The translations under genes were made by a program, and so were the position numbers. Positions 18,082 through 26,285 of a DNA stretch of 64,000 nt are shown here, piece by piece. Numbering within the stretch: the first letter of the stretch is position 1; every line of letters starts with the position of its first letter. Source of the DNA: Paracoccus litorisediminis (GTDB lineage: Bacteria; Pseudomonadota; Alphaproteobacteria; Rhodobacterales; Rhodobacteraceae); the NCBI RefSeq assembly GCF_009711205.1, contig NZ_WMIG01000010.1:1-64000 (forward strand), given 5' to 3'. The notes beneath the pieces were generated by a model that ran no database searches, was not told the DNA's origin, and saw nothing but the letters and a program-made list of their open reading frames with translations.

Positions 18082-19143
18082 ATGGCACGGGTCAAGATCG
18101 ACAAGGTTTTCAAGCGCTACGGCGCGCTGCAGGTCATGCACGGGGTCAGCGTCGATATCGAGGATGGCGAATTCGTCGTGCTGGTCGGCCCCTCGGGCTG
18201 CGGTAAATCAACCCTGCTGCGGATGCTGGCCGGGCTGGAACAGATCAGCGAGGGCACCATCTCGATCGGGGAACGAGTAGTCAACGACGTGCCGCCAAAG
18301 GAACGCGACATTTCGATGGTGTTCCAGTCCTACGCGCTGTACCCGCACAAGACCGTGGCCGAGAATATCGGCTTTCCGCTGAAGATGGCCAAGCGCCCCA
18401 AGGCCGAGATCGCGGAAAAGGTGCGGCACGCGGCCTCGATCCTTGATCTTGCGCATCTGCTGGACCGCTACCCCAAGCAGCTTTCCGGCGGCCAGCGCCA
18501 GCGCGTTGCCATGGGCCGCGCCATCGTGCGCAATCCGCAGGTGTTTCTGTTCGACGAACCGCTGTCGAACCTTGACGCGAAGCTGCGCGTCAGCATGCGA
18601 GTCGAGATCAAGGAACTGCACCAGCGCCTTGGCACGACCATCGTCTATGTCACTCATGACCAGATCGAGGCGATGACCATGGCCGACAAGATCGTCGTGA
18701 TGCGCGACGGTCAGGTGGAACAGATCGGCGCGCCGCTGGAACTGTTCGACCGGCCCGAAAGCGTCTTTGTCGCCGGTTTCATCGGCTCGCCTTCGATGAA
18801 CTTCCTGCACGGGCGGGCGTCACAGCGGGACGGGCGGTTCGTCTTTGTCACCGATGGCGGGCTGGAGCTGCCCTTGCCACAGACCCCGCTGGTCGAGGGC
18901 CACCCGCTGACCTATGGCATTCGACCCGAACATATCGATATCGGCCCCGAAGGCGTGCCCGTCGATGTCGTGGTCACCGAACCCACCGGCTCGGAGACCC
19001 AGGTCTTTGCCCGCGTCGACAACGACCTGATCAATGCCGTGGTCAAGGACCGCATCCATGCCCGCCCCGGCGAGCGTATCGGCTTTGTCATCGACCCCAG
19101 GAATGTCCATCTGTTCGACCGTCAGTCCGAACGCCGCCTGTGA
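18082..19143 (+). CDS. Polyol ABC transporter ATP-binding protein (UgpC/MalK/SmoK type)
   Basis: A 353-residue ATPase. Walker A is GPSGCGKST (residues 36-44). The Q-loop VFQSYALYPH, the signature LSGGQRQRVAMGRAIVRNP, Walker B VFLFDEPLSNLDA and the switch histidine in VTHDQIEAMTMAD are all intact. The C-terminal 110 residues form the TOBE/regulatory domain typical of the MalK group. It energises the permease pair encoded at 15101-16822. The mannitol dehydrogenase gene follows after 14 bases. Confidence 0.95.
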   Translation: MARVKIDKVFKRYGALQVMHGVSVDIEDGEFVVLVGPSGCGKSTLLRMLAGLEQISEGTISIGERVVNDVPPKERDISMVFQSYALYPHKTVAENIGFPLKMAKRPKAEIAEKVRHAASILDLAHLLDRYPKQLSGGQRQRVAMGRAIVRNPQVFLFDEPLSNLDAKLRVSMRVEIKELHQRLGTTIVYVTHDQIEAMTMADKIVVMRDGQVEQIGAPLELFDRPESVFVAGFIGSPSMNFLHGRASQRDGRFVFVTDGGLELPLPQTPLVEGHPLTYGIRPEHIDIGPEGVPVDVVVTEPTGSETQVFARVDNDLINAVVKDRIHARPGERIGFVIDPRNVHLFDRQSERRL

Positions 19144-19157
19144 ATCAAGGGAACCGC

Positions 19158-20621
19158 ATGACCCGCCTTTCCAACTCGACCCTGCCCGACCTGCCCGCCC
19201 AGATCCTGCGCCCGACCTATGACCGCGCCGCGTTGCGCCCCGGCATCCTGCATATCGGGCTGGGGAATTTCCACCGCGCCCATCAGTCATGGTACCTGCA
19301 CCGGCTGATGCAGCAGGGTCTGGCGCAGGACTGGGCGATCATCGGCGCGGGCGTGCGGCCCTATGACAGCGCCATGCGCGACCGGCTGGCCGCACAGGAC
19401 TGGCTGACCACGCTGATCGAACTGGACCCGGCGGGCCGCTCGGCCGAGGTGGTGGGCTCGATGATCGGCTATGTCCCGATCGAGGAGGGCCACGCCCCCC
19501 TGATCGCCGCCATGGCCGATCCGGCCATCCGCATCGTGTCTCTGACCGTGACCGAGGGCGGCTATTACCTGAACCCCGACAAGGGGCTGGATGTCACCCA
19601 TCCCGATATCCGCCATGACGCGGAAAATCCTGCCCGCCCCCGCACCGCCTTTGGCGCCATGGTCGCGGCGCTGTCGCTTAGGCGCGCGGCAGGCCTTCCT
19701 GCATTCACCGCGCAAAGCTGCGACAACCTGCAAGGCAATGGCGCGATCCTGCACCAGACCGTCGTGGGCCTTGCCCGGCTTTCCGACCCGGAACTGGCCG
19801 ACTGGATCGAGGCGAATGGAGCCTTTCCCAATTCCATGGTCGATTGCATCGTTCCCGCCACCGGCCCCGCGGAACTGGAACTGGTCCGCGAGCTGGGGGT
19901 TCAGGACGATGCCCCCGTCACCCATGAAAATTTCCGCCAATGGGTGATCGAGGATGCCTTCTGCGCCGGTCGTCCCGACTGGAACCTTGTCGGCGCGACC
20001 TTCTCGGACCGGGTGCATGATTATGAGCGGATGAAGATCCGGGTGCTGAACGCGGGCCATCAGGTCATCGGCAATGTCGCGGACCTTCTGGGCATCGTCA
20101 CCATCGCCGAAACCATGGCCGATCCCGACATCGCCGCCCTGTTCCGCCGGGTCGAGGAAGCCGAGATCCTGCCCCATATCCATGCCGTCCCCGAATACAC
20201 GCCCGCCGCCTATCTGGACCTGATCAAGCGCCGCTTCGCCAATCCCGCCATCCGCGACACCACGCGGCGCGTTGCCTTTGACGGTTCAAGCCGGCATCCG
20301 GGATTCGTGCTGCCCTCGGTCCGGGACGGGCTGGCCGCGGGTACGCCGGTCACCGGGCTTGCGCTGGTCGAGGCGTTGTGGGCGCGCTACTGCACCGGTA
20401 CGCGCGAGGACGGCTCGGTGATCGAACCAAACGACCCCGACTGGTCCATCCTTCAGGATCGCGCCCGACAGGCGGCAGCCGATCCGCGTCTCTGGCTGGT
20501 CCCCGCCCTTTACGGCGAGCTGGCCGATACCGCCCCCTTTGCGGATGCGTTTGACGGATGGCTGAGGCTCATCCACAAAGAAGGGGCGCGAGCGGCGCTG
20601 ACCCGCTATCTGGCAATGTGA
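19158..20621 (+). CDS. mtlK: Mannitol 2-dehydrogenase family protein (long-chain polyol dehydrogenase)
   Basis: A 487-residue enzyme of the polyol-specific long-chain dehydrogenase family. It starts with the NAD-binding segment LHIGLGNFHRAHQSWYLHRL. The conserved catalytic pattern K-x4-N-x2-H is seen in KIRVLNAGH in the second half. It should oxidise D-mannitol to fructose (or D-arabinitol to xylulose) with NAD. The ATG at 19158 has AAGGGA five bases upstream; the in-frame GTG at 19140 overlaps the preceding gene and is less likely. With xylulokinase next, arabinitol and xylitol are plausible extra substrates. Confidence 0.9.
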   Translation: MTRLSNSTLPDLPAQILRPTYDRAALRPGILHIGLGNFHRAHQSWYLHRLMQQGLAQDWAIIGAGVRPYDSAMRDRLAAQDWLTTLIELDPAGRSAEVVGSMIGYVPIEEGHAPLIAAMADPAIRIVSLTVTEGGYYLNPDKGLDVTHPDIRHDAENPARPRTAFGAMVAALSLRRAAGLPAFTAQSCDNLQGNGAILHQTVVGLARLSDPELADWIEANGAFPNSMVDCIVPATGPAELELVRELGVQDDAPVTHENFRQWVIEDAFCAGRPDWNLVGATFSDRVHDYERMKIRVLNAGHQVIGNVADLLGIVTIAETMADPDIAALFRRVEEAEILPHIHAVPEYTPAAYLDLIKRRFANPAIRDTTRRVAFDGSSRHPGFVLPSVRDGLAAGTPVTGLALVEALWARYCTGTREDGSVIEPNDPDWSILQDRARQAAADPRLWLVPALYGELADTAPFADAFDGWLRLIHKEGARAALTRYLAM

Positions 20622-20625
20622 TGCA

Positions 20626-22077
20626 ATGAGTTTCCTTGGAATCGATCTGGGCACGTCGGGGCTGCGCGCATTGCTGGTTTCCGATGATGGCACCCCCATT
20701 GGCGCAACCGAACGGCATTATCAGGTCAGCCACCCGAAATCGGGCTGGTCCGAACAGGACCCCGCCGACTGGATCGCAGCCTTGCAGGGCGCCATTGCCG
20801 AACTGTGGGCAGAATATCCCGAATTCGCCGGATTGCAGGGGATCGGAGTCGCTGGCCACATGCATGGCGCGGTGCTGCTGGATGCCCAGGACCGGGTGAT
20901 CCGACCCTGCATCCTGTGGAACGACACCCGCAGCCATGCCGAGGCCGCGCGTCTGGACGCCCTGCCCGCCTTTCGCAGGCTTTCGGGCAATATCGTTTTT
21001 CCCGGATTCACCGCGCCCAAGCTGGAATGGGTCCGCGCACATGAGCCCGAAAACTTCGCCCGTATTGCCCATGTCCTGCTGCCCGCCGCCTATCTGAACC
21101 TGTGGCTGACCGGGGATCATGTCGCGGACATGTCGGACAGCGCGGGCACGTCCTGGCTGGATACCGGGCGGCGGGACTGGTCCGCCGAGTTGTTGGCGGC
21201 CAGCCACATGAGCCGCGACCAGATGCCCCGGCTGATCGAGGGGTCGGCCACAGCGGGTCGGCTGCGTCCGGATCTGGCACGGGAATGGGGGTTGAACGGC
21301 CCGGTCGCGGTGGCAGGCGGCGCAGGCGACAATGCCGCCGCCGCCTGCGGCATCGGCGCGATGACCGAGGGGCAGGGATTCGTCTCGCTGGGGACATCGG
21401 GCGTGCTGCTGGTGGCGCGCGACGGCTATCGTCCGGCACCCGAAACCGCCGTCCACACCTTCTGTCATGCGGTGCCGGAAAAGTGGTATCAGATGGGGGT
21501 GATGTTGTCGGCGACCGACAGCCTGAACTGGCTGTCGCACATCACCGGGGCGAAACCGGCCGAGTTGACCGCAGGTCTGGGCGAGGCGCTGCGCGCCCCC
21601 GGCCCGGTGCGTTTCCTGCCCTATCTCTCGGGCGAGCGGACGCCGCATAACGATCCGCTGATCCGGGGCAGTTTCACCGGTCTTGGCTCGGATACCAGCC
21701 GTGACGACCTGACCCGCGCCGTGCTGGAGGGCGTGGCCTTTGGTCTGCGCGACAGTCATGAGGCGTTGAAGGCCACCGGGGCGCGGACCGACCGGCTGCT
21801 GGCCATCGGCGGCGGCGCAAGGTCGCATCAATGGTTGCGGATCATCGCGACGGCGCTGGATGTGACGCTGGCCTTGCCCAGCGACGGCGAATTCGGCGCG
21901 GCCTTGGGCGCGGCGCGGCTGGGCCGGGTCGCCTCGGGCGCAGGCAGCGTCGATCAGGTGATGACGGCCCCGGAAACCACGGTCGAAATCAGCCCAGACC
22001 CTGCCTTGCGCGACGCCTTTGACGCCGCCTATCAGGACTTCCGCGCCGCCTATCCGGCGATCCGCGGAGTGCAGTGA
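20626..22077 (+). CDS. xylB: Xylulokinase
   Basis: A 483-residue FGGY-family sugar kinase. The N-terminal phosphate-binding motif is LGIDLGTSGLRALLVSDDGT. The substrate region contains VAGHMHGAVLLD. The second ATP-site motif is FVSLGTSGVLLVA at about residues 248-260, and the C-terminal FGGY signature region runs LAIGGGARSHQWLRIIA. It phosphorylates D-xylulose made by the polyol dehydrogenases of the operon, feeding the pentose phosphate pathway. It ends the operon. Its TGA stop abuts the stop of the convergent SDR gene, forming TGATCA, so no room is left for a terminator between them. Confidence 0.93.
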   Translation: MSFLGIDLGTSGLRALLVSDDGTPIGATERHYQVSHPKSGWSEQDPADWIAALQGAIAELWAEYPEFAGLQGIGVAGHMHGAVLLDAQDRVIRPCILWNDTRSHAEAARLDALPAFRRLSGNIVFPGFTAPKLEWVRAHEPENFARIAHVLLPAAYLNLWLTGDHVADMSDSAGTSWLDTGRRDWSAELLAASHMSRDQMPRLIEGSATAGRLRPDLAREWGLNGPVAVAGGAGDNAAAACGIGAMTEGQGFVSLGTSGVLLVARDGYRPAPETAVHTFCHAVPEKWYQMGVMLSATDSLNWLSHITGAKPAELTAGLGEALRAPGPVRFLPYLSGERTPHNDPLIRGSFTGLGSDTSRDDLTRAVLEGVAFGLRDSHEALKATGARTDRLLAIGGGARSHQWLRIIATALDVTLALPSDGEFGAALGAARLGRVASGAGSVDQVMTAPETTVEISPDPALRDAFDAAYQDFRAAYPAIRGVQ

Positions 22078-22809
22078 TCAACGCAGCGAGTAGCCGCCAT
22101 CGGCCATCAGCACCTCGCCGGTGATGATGGCGGCATCGCTTGATGCCAGAAACCGCGCTGCCGCCGCGATTTCCCGTGGCTGGGCAAAGCGGCCCACGGG
22201 AATGTCGCGCCGGGCTTTCTCGCCCTTTTCCCCGGCCCAGCCGACCAGTGCCATCGGCGTTTCCACCACGGTGGGCGCGATGGCATTGACGGTAATGCCA
22301 TGCCCGGCCCATTCCACCGCCAGCACCTTGGTCAGCAGGTTCAGCCCGGCCTTGCTGGCCCCGTAAGCGGCATGTTCGTCGATCGCGACCACCCCCGCCT
22401 GAGACGAGACATTGATCACCCGCCCCCGCCCCGAGCGCTTCAGCCAGGGCAGCGCCGCCACCGCCATCAGCCATGGCGCGCGCAGGTTCACCGCCATCGT
22501 CGCGTCCCATGCCGCGACATCGGGCTGGTCCGCCGGAAAGACGATGCCCAGCCCAGCATTGTTCACCAGCACATCGATGCCCATGGCCTCGCCGATTTCG
22601 GGCACGACACTTGCGATGGCCGCTGGATCGGACAGGTCCAGCGTGAAGGCACGATGCCCCTGCCCCAGTTCCGCCGCCAATTCGCCCGCATCCATCCGGT
22701 CGACCAGCGCCAGCCGCGCGCCACCTGCGGCGAAAGCTTCGGCCATCGCCCGACCAATGCCTCCCGCAGCGCCGGTGACCAGCACCGTCAGCCCCTCGAA
22801 CTCGCCCAT
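22078..22809 (-). CDS. SDR-family dehydrogenase (polyol/sugar type)
   Basis: A 243-residue classical short-chain dehydrogenase. Cofactor motif TGAAGGIGRAMAEA (residues 12-25), NNAGLGIVFP, catalytic Ser in VINVSSQAG and the YGASK pair at about 155-159. The late APTVVETPM segment and GEVLMADGGYSLR end are typical. The last of three SDR genes on the minus strand, convergent with xylB. Context suggests a polyol or sugar alcohol substrate; some relatives act on threitol, galactitol or arabinitol. Spacing to the next SDR gene is seven bases. Confidence 0.85.
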   Translation of the reverse strand: MGEFEGLTVLVTGAAGGIGRAMAEAFAAGGARLALVDRMDAGELAAELGQGHRAFTLDLSDPAAIASVVPEIGEAMGIDVLVNNAGLGIVFPADQPDVAAWDATMAVNLRAPWLMAVAALPWLKRSGRGRVINVSSQAGVVAIDEHAAYGASKAGLNLLTKVLAVEWAGHGITVNAIAPTVVETPMALVGWAGEKGEKARRDIPVGRFAQPREIAAAARFLASSDAAIITGEVLMADGGYSLR

Positions 22810-22816
22810 CGCGCCC

Positions 22817-23545
22817 TCAGATGTCGAAGTTGGTGGGCAGGACGATCACGTCCCGGATGGTGACATTGCGATTGCGGGTCAGCATGAACATGATCGCCTC
22901 GGCCACCTCCTCGGGTTCGATCAGGCTGCCGGATTCCTTCGCCTTGCGCAGGTTTTCCTCGGGCCAGTCCGCCAGCAAGGCCGAGATCACCGGACCCGGA
23001 GAGACCTGCCCGACCCGGATGCCCTTGCGGTTCAATTGCCGCCGCATCGCCTGCACGAAACAGGTGATCGCCCATTTCGAGCCGGAATAGACCGGCTCCC
23101 ACGGAATGGCCGAATGCCCGGCGACCGAGCAGGTGACGATGATGTCGCCGCTGCCGCGCTCGGTCATATGCGGGATGACGGCATGGACGTTCTTCATCAC
23201 CGCGTTGACGTTCAGGTTCAGCATGCGGTCGATGGTGGCGGGATCGGTCTCGGACAGATCGCCGCCGATATAGGTTCCGGCATTGCAATGCAGGATGTCG
23301 ATGCGCCTGGTCTTTTCCAGCGCCTGCGGCACCATCGCGGCGCAGCTTTCCGCGTCCAGCAGGTCGGTGACCTGTGGAATCGCCGCCGCGCCCAACTCGG
23401 CCACCAGCCGGTCCAGCGCCTGCGCATCGCGGTCGGCCATGATGACCCGCGCCCCCGCCTCGATCAGCGCCCGCGTGGTCGCCAACCCGATCCCCGATGC
23501 CGCGCCGGTGATCAGCGCAACCTTATCCTTCAGGCTTTCCGCCAT
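22817..23545 (-). CDS. SDR-family dehydrogenase, ribitol 2-dehydrogenase-like
   Basis: A 242-residue short-chain dehydrogenase. Cofactor motif TGAASGIGLATTRAL (about residues 13-27), HCNAGTYIGGDLSETDP, catalytic Ser in IVTCSVAGHSA and YSGSK. The unusual CNAG in place of NNAG and the WEPVYSGSKWAITCF stretch resemble ribitol 2-dehydrogenases, which make D-ribulose from ribitol. The ATG at 23545 is chosen because GGGGGAC lies just upstream; a longer frame to 23584 would overlap the preceding gene. Middle gene of the SDR trio. Confidence 0.82.
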   Translation of the reverse strand: MAESLKDKVALITGAASGIGLATTRALIEAGARVIMADRDAQALDRLVAELGAAAIPQVTDLLDAESCAAMVPQALEKTRRIDILHCNAGTYIGGDLSETDPATIDRMLNLNVNAVMKNVHAVIPHMTERGSGDIIVTCSVAGHSAIPWEPVYSGSKWAITCFVQAMRRQLNRKGIRVGQVSPGPVISALLADWPEENLRKAKESGSLIEPEEVAEAIMFMLTRNRNVTIRDVIVLPTNFDI

Positions 23546-23561
23546 GTCCTCGTCCCCCCTG

Positions 23562-24326
23562 TTAGTGCGTGGTGTAACCGCCATCCGCGACCAGAACCGC
23601 CCCAGTCACGTAGCTGGCCGCGTCGGATGCCAGAAATAACGCGCAGGTCGCCATTTCCTCGGGCTGGGCAAAGCGGCCCATCGGCGTGTTCTCGGTCCAG
23701 ATGCGGTTCCAGTCGGCATTCGCAATCCCGCCCGCCGTCATGTCCGAGACCACGTAGCCCGGTGCCAAGGCATTCACCCGGATGCCCCGCCCGGCATATT
23801 CAAAGGCCATGACCGTGCTCATCTGGTGGACCGCCGCCTTCGAGGCATTATAGGCGACCTGCAATTGCGGCTTGTTCGCGACATGGCCCGAGATCGAGCC
23901 GATATTCACGATTGCCCCACCCCCCTGCGCCAGCATTGGCCGCACCGCAGCCCGCGCGATGCGGAACGGTGCCATCAGGTTCGTGTCCATGATCGCCTTC
24001 AGCCGGGCGTCGTCGAAATCGTGGAAATCGCCGTTATCGGCAATGCCCGCATTGTTCACCAGCACGTCAAGACGACCGAAACGCTCCAGCGCCGCCGCGA
24101 CCATGGCCTCGGGCGCGTCATCAGCGGTCACGTCGGCCTGAAACCATGAGGCCGCCTTGGGGTTGTCGGCCAGCAGCGCGTCCAGCGCAGGCGTCCGCGA
24201 CCGGCTGGTCAGCAGGCATTTCGCCCCCGCCTCAAGGAAAGCCGCGGCAATGGCCAGACCGATCCCGCGATTGCCGCCGGTGATCAGCGCGACCTTGCCG
24301 TCCAGTCGGAATTTCTCAAGCGCCAT
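23562..24326 (-). CDS. SDR-family dehydrogenase (first of three)
   Basis: A 254-residue classical short-chain dehydrogenase. Cofactor motif TGGNRGIGLAIAAAFLEAG, NNAGIADNGDFHD, catalytic Ser in VNIGSISGHVANKP and YNASK. The C-terminus ends VTGAVLVADGGYTTH. The start at 24326 places GGGG about eight bases upstream; an ATG at 24335 directly adjoins the G-run. It heads the three-gene SDR operon facing the polyol operon. The substrate is probably a sugar alcohol or its ketose. Confidence 0.84.
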   Translation of the reverse strand: MALEKFRLDGKVALITGGNRGIGLAIAAAFLEAGAKCLLTSRSRTPALDALLADNPKAASWFQADVTADDAPEAMVAAALERFGRLDVLVNNAGIADNGDFHDFDDARLKAIMDTNLMAPFRIARAAVRPMLAQGGGAIVNIGSISGHVANKPQLQVAYNASKAAVHQMSTVMAFEYAGRGIRVNALAPGYVVSDMTAGGIANADWNRIWTENTPMGRFAQPEEMATCALFLASDAASYVTGAVLVADGGYTTH

Positions 24327-24593
24327 TGGTGTCATCCCCCATTCACCGCGCGTTTCATGAAGCAAGGGTCTGCAACTGCCGCTTGGGCCAAGCCCTTGAC
24401 TGGCATGACATGCAGACTCGCCCGCTGTGGCTGCGTCGGGGTGATATTACATTTGTATCGCGATCTATCCAGATGTTTTTACCGATGCAGATGCAATGCG
24501 GCCACGCTTGTCGCAAGGCACATGCCGGGCGTATCGTGACGCCAACGGGCATGAACTCGTACGGCGTGCTAACTCAGCAGGAGGGCAAGGAAA

Positions 24594-25013
24594 TTGGCCA
24601 CTGGAAGCGACGCGACCAAATTGCTGCATCCCGAGGCGGTGCCTCATCTGCCGGGCTTCATTACCCTGCCCGGACAAACGGACTGGCTCATGGTGGGGAT
24701 GGCGGGTTTTCTGATCCTGTTCATCGTCGGGATCGGGGTGTTCTACCTTAGACTGCACGCCCTGCCCGAGCACATGGCCCATCGCGGCCAAAAGGTGCAG
24801 CTTGAGCTGGTCGCGGTTCTGGCGCTGATCGCCCTGTTCACCCATAACCACGCCTTCTGGATCGCGGGGCTGCTGCTGGCGATGGTCCCGGTTCCCGATT
24901 TCAGCACGCCGCTCAGTTCGATGGCGCAGTCACTGGGCCGCATGGCCCCGCCCGCGCCACCCGAACCCGAACCCGCACCCACGGCCGAGGCCGACAAACC
25001 GGCGGAGGTCTGA
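24594..25013 (+). CDS. yiaW: YiaW-like inner-membrane protein (DUF3302), TTG start
   Basis: A 139-residue protein with two membrane segments (about residues 31-52, WLMVGMAGFLILFIVGIGVF, and 70-100, VQLELVAVLALIALFT onward). A proline- and glutamate-rich tail (PPAPPEPEPAPTAE) follows. The pairing with a HlyD-type protein three bases downstream and the QKVQLELVAVLALIALFTHN segment fit the YiaW/DUF3302 family. Translation appears to start at TTG 24594 with GGAGG nine bases before it; no ATG is available in frame. The role is unknown; the partner suggests part of an export or envelope system. Confidence 0.72.
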   Translation: MATGSDATKLLHPEAVPHLPGFITLPGQTDWLMVGMAGFLILFIVGIGVFYLRLHALPEHMAHRGQKVQLELVAVLALIALFTHNHAFWIAGLLLAMVPVPDFSTPLSSMAQSLGRMAPPAPPEPEPAPTAEADKPAEV

Positions 25014-25016
25014 GCC

Positions 25017-26246
25017 ATGCTGGAACTGCTGCTTTGCTCAAGCGTCACCATCCTGCCCGATTACCTGTATCGCCGCTTTGCCCAAGGCAAACGCTTTGGT
25101 CGGGAAATCACGCTGTTCACCGTCTGGTACGAATTGCGCTGGGGCATCGTGCTGTGTCTGCTGCTGACCATCAGCCTGATCACGGCGATCTTCTATTTCC
25201 ACCCCTCGACCAAATCCGCGACCTCGGTCTTTCGCACGGTCACCATCCTGCCGGAAACCAATGGCCGGGTGGCCGAGACCTTTGTCGACATCAACCAAAG
25301 CGTCAAACAGGGCGATCCGCTGTTCCGGCTGGACGATACCAGCCAGCGCGCCGCGGTTGAGACCGACCGCCGCGCCTTGGCCGAAATCGAGGCCGAGCTG
25401 AAAGTTGCCCAGATCCAGGTCCGCGAGGCGGATGGCCGCATCGCGCAGGCTCAGGGGATGCTGGCGCAGGCCACGGACGAATATGAGACGCGAAATGCCC
25501 TGCTCAAGCAGAACTCCAGCGCCGTCGCCCGCCGCGATGTCGAGCGCGCGCAGGTGCAGGTCGAAACCCAGCAGGGCATGGTCGATGCCGCCATCGCCGC
25601 GCGGGATGCGCTGAAGGCTCAGGTCGAATTCCAACTGCCTGCCCGCAAGTCCAGCGCCGAAGCCGCCCTGCACGAGGCTCAGGTCGAGCTGGACAAGACG
25701 CTTGTGCTGGCAGGCACCGACGGGATCGTCCAGCAGTTCGCATTGCGGCCCGGCGATGTGGTCAACCCGATGCTGCGCCCGGCGGGTATCCTGGTGCCGC
25801 AGCGGCAGGTCACCGGTCTGGTCGCCGGCTTTGGCCAAATCGAATCCCAGGTGATGAAACCCGGCATGATCGGCGAGGTCGCCTGCATCGCCAAGCCGTG
25901 GCAGGTGATCCCGATGGTGGTGACCGAAGTTCAGGACGTGATCGCCGCCGGTCAGATCCGGCCCACGGATCAGCTGCTTGACATGCAAAACCTGGTACAG
26001 GGCGGCACGATCACCGTGATCATGGAGCCGCTGTTCGAAGGCGCGCTGGACGGGCTACCCCAAGGTGCGACCTGCATCGCCAATGCCTATACCAGCAACC
26101 ATGACGCGCTGGACGATCCCGGCACAGGCTCATTTAAACGCTTCGGGCTGCATGCGATCGACACGGTGGGGCTGGTGCATGCGCTGATCCTGCGCATTCA
26201 GGCCATTCTGCTGCCGGTGCAGACACTGGTGCTGAAGGGCCATTGA
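25017..26246 (+). CDS. yiaV: HlyD-family membrane fusion protein (YiaV-like)
   Basis: A 409-residue inner-membrane-anchored periplasmic adaptor. One helix (about residues 42-62, WGIVLCLLLTISLITAIFYF) is followed by a lipoyl half-motif (TVTILPETNGRVAETFVDIN, then VKQGDPLFRLDDTSQ). A long coiled coil spans about 110-215, then a second lipoyl half (AGTDGIVQQFALRPGDVV). This is the EmrA/YiaV architecture. No inner-membrane pump or outer-membrane channel is adjacent, so it may work only with the YiaW-like partner, as in the E. coli yiaWV pair beside a sugar-acid locus. Confidence 0.85.
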   Translation: MLELLLCSSVTILPDYLYRRFAQGKRFGREITLFTVWYELRWGIVLCLLLTISLITAIFYFHPSTKSATSVFRTVTILPETNGRVAETFVDINQSVKQGDPLFRLDDTSQRAAVETDRRALAEIEAELKVAQIQVREADGRIAQAQGMLAQATDEYETRNALLKQNSSAVARRDVERAQVQVETQQGMVDAAIAARDALKAQVEFQLPARKSSAEAALHEAQVELDKTLVLAGTDGIVQQFALRPGDVVNPMLRPAGILVPQRQVTGLVAGFGQIESQVMKPGMIGEVACIAKPWQVIPMVVTEVQDVIAAGQIRPTDQLLDMQNLVQGGTITVIMEPLFEGALDGLPQGATCIANAYTSNHDALDDPGTGSFKRFGLHAIDTVGLVHALILRIQAILLPVQTLVLKGH

Positions 26247-26251
26247 ACGTA

Positions 26252-26280
26252 GCGGGCGGGCCGGTTTCCCGGCCCGCCGC
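26252..26280. terminator. Bidirectional hairpin between convergent genes
   Basis: A GC-rich stem GCGGGCGGGCCGG / CCGGCCCGCCGC with one bulged G and a TTTC loop lies between the stops of the yiaV-like gene and the convergent peptide transporter gene. It is placed to stop transcription from both sides. Confidence 0.65.
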
Positions 26281-26285
26281 TGATC

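Noticed and set aside
24366-24593. Gene in the gap between the SDR and yiaW-like genes
   Set aside because: Frames are short, and end before or overlap the ribosome binding site of the next gene; it is better explained as divergent promoters.
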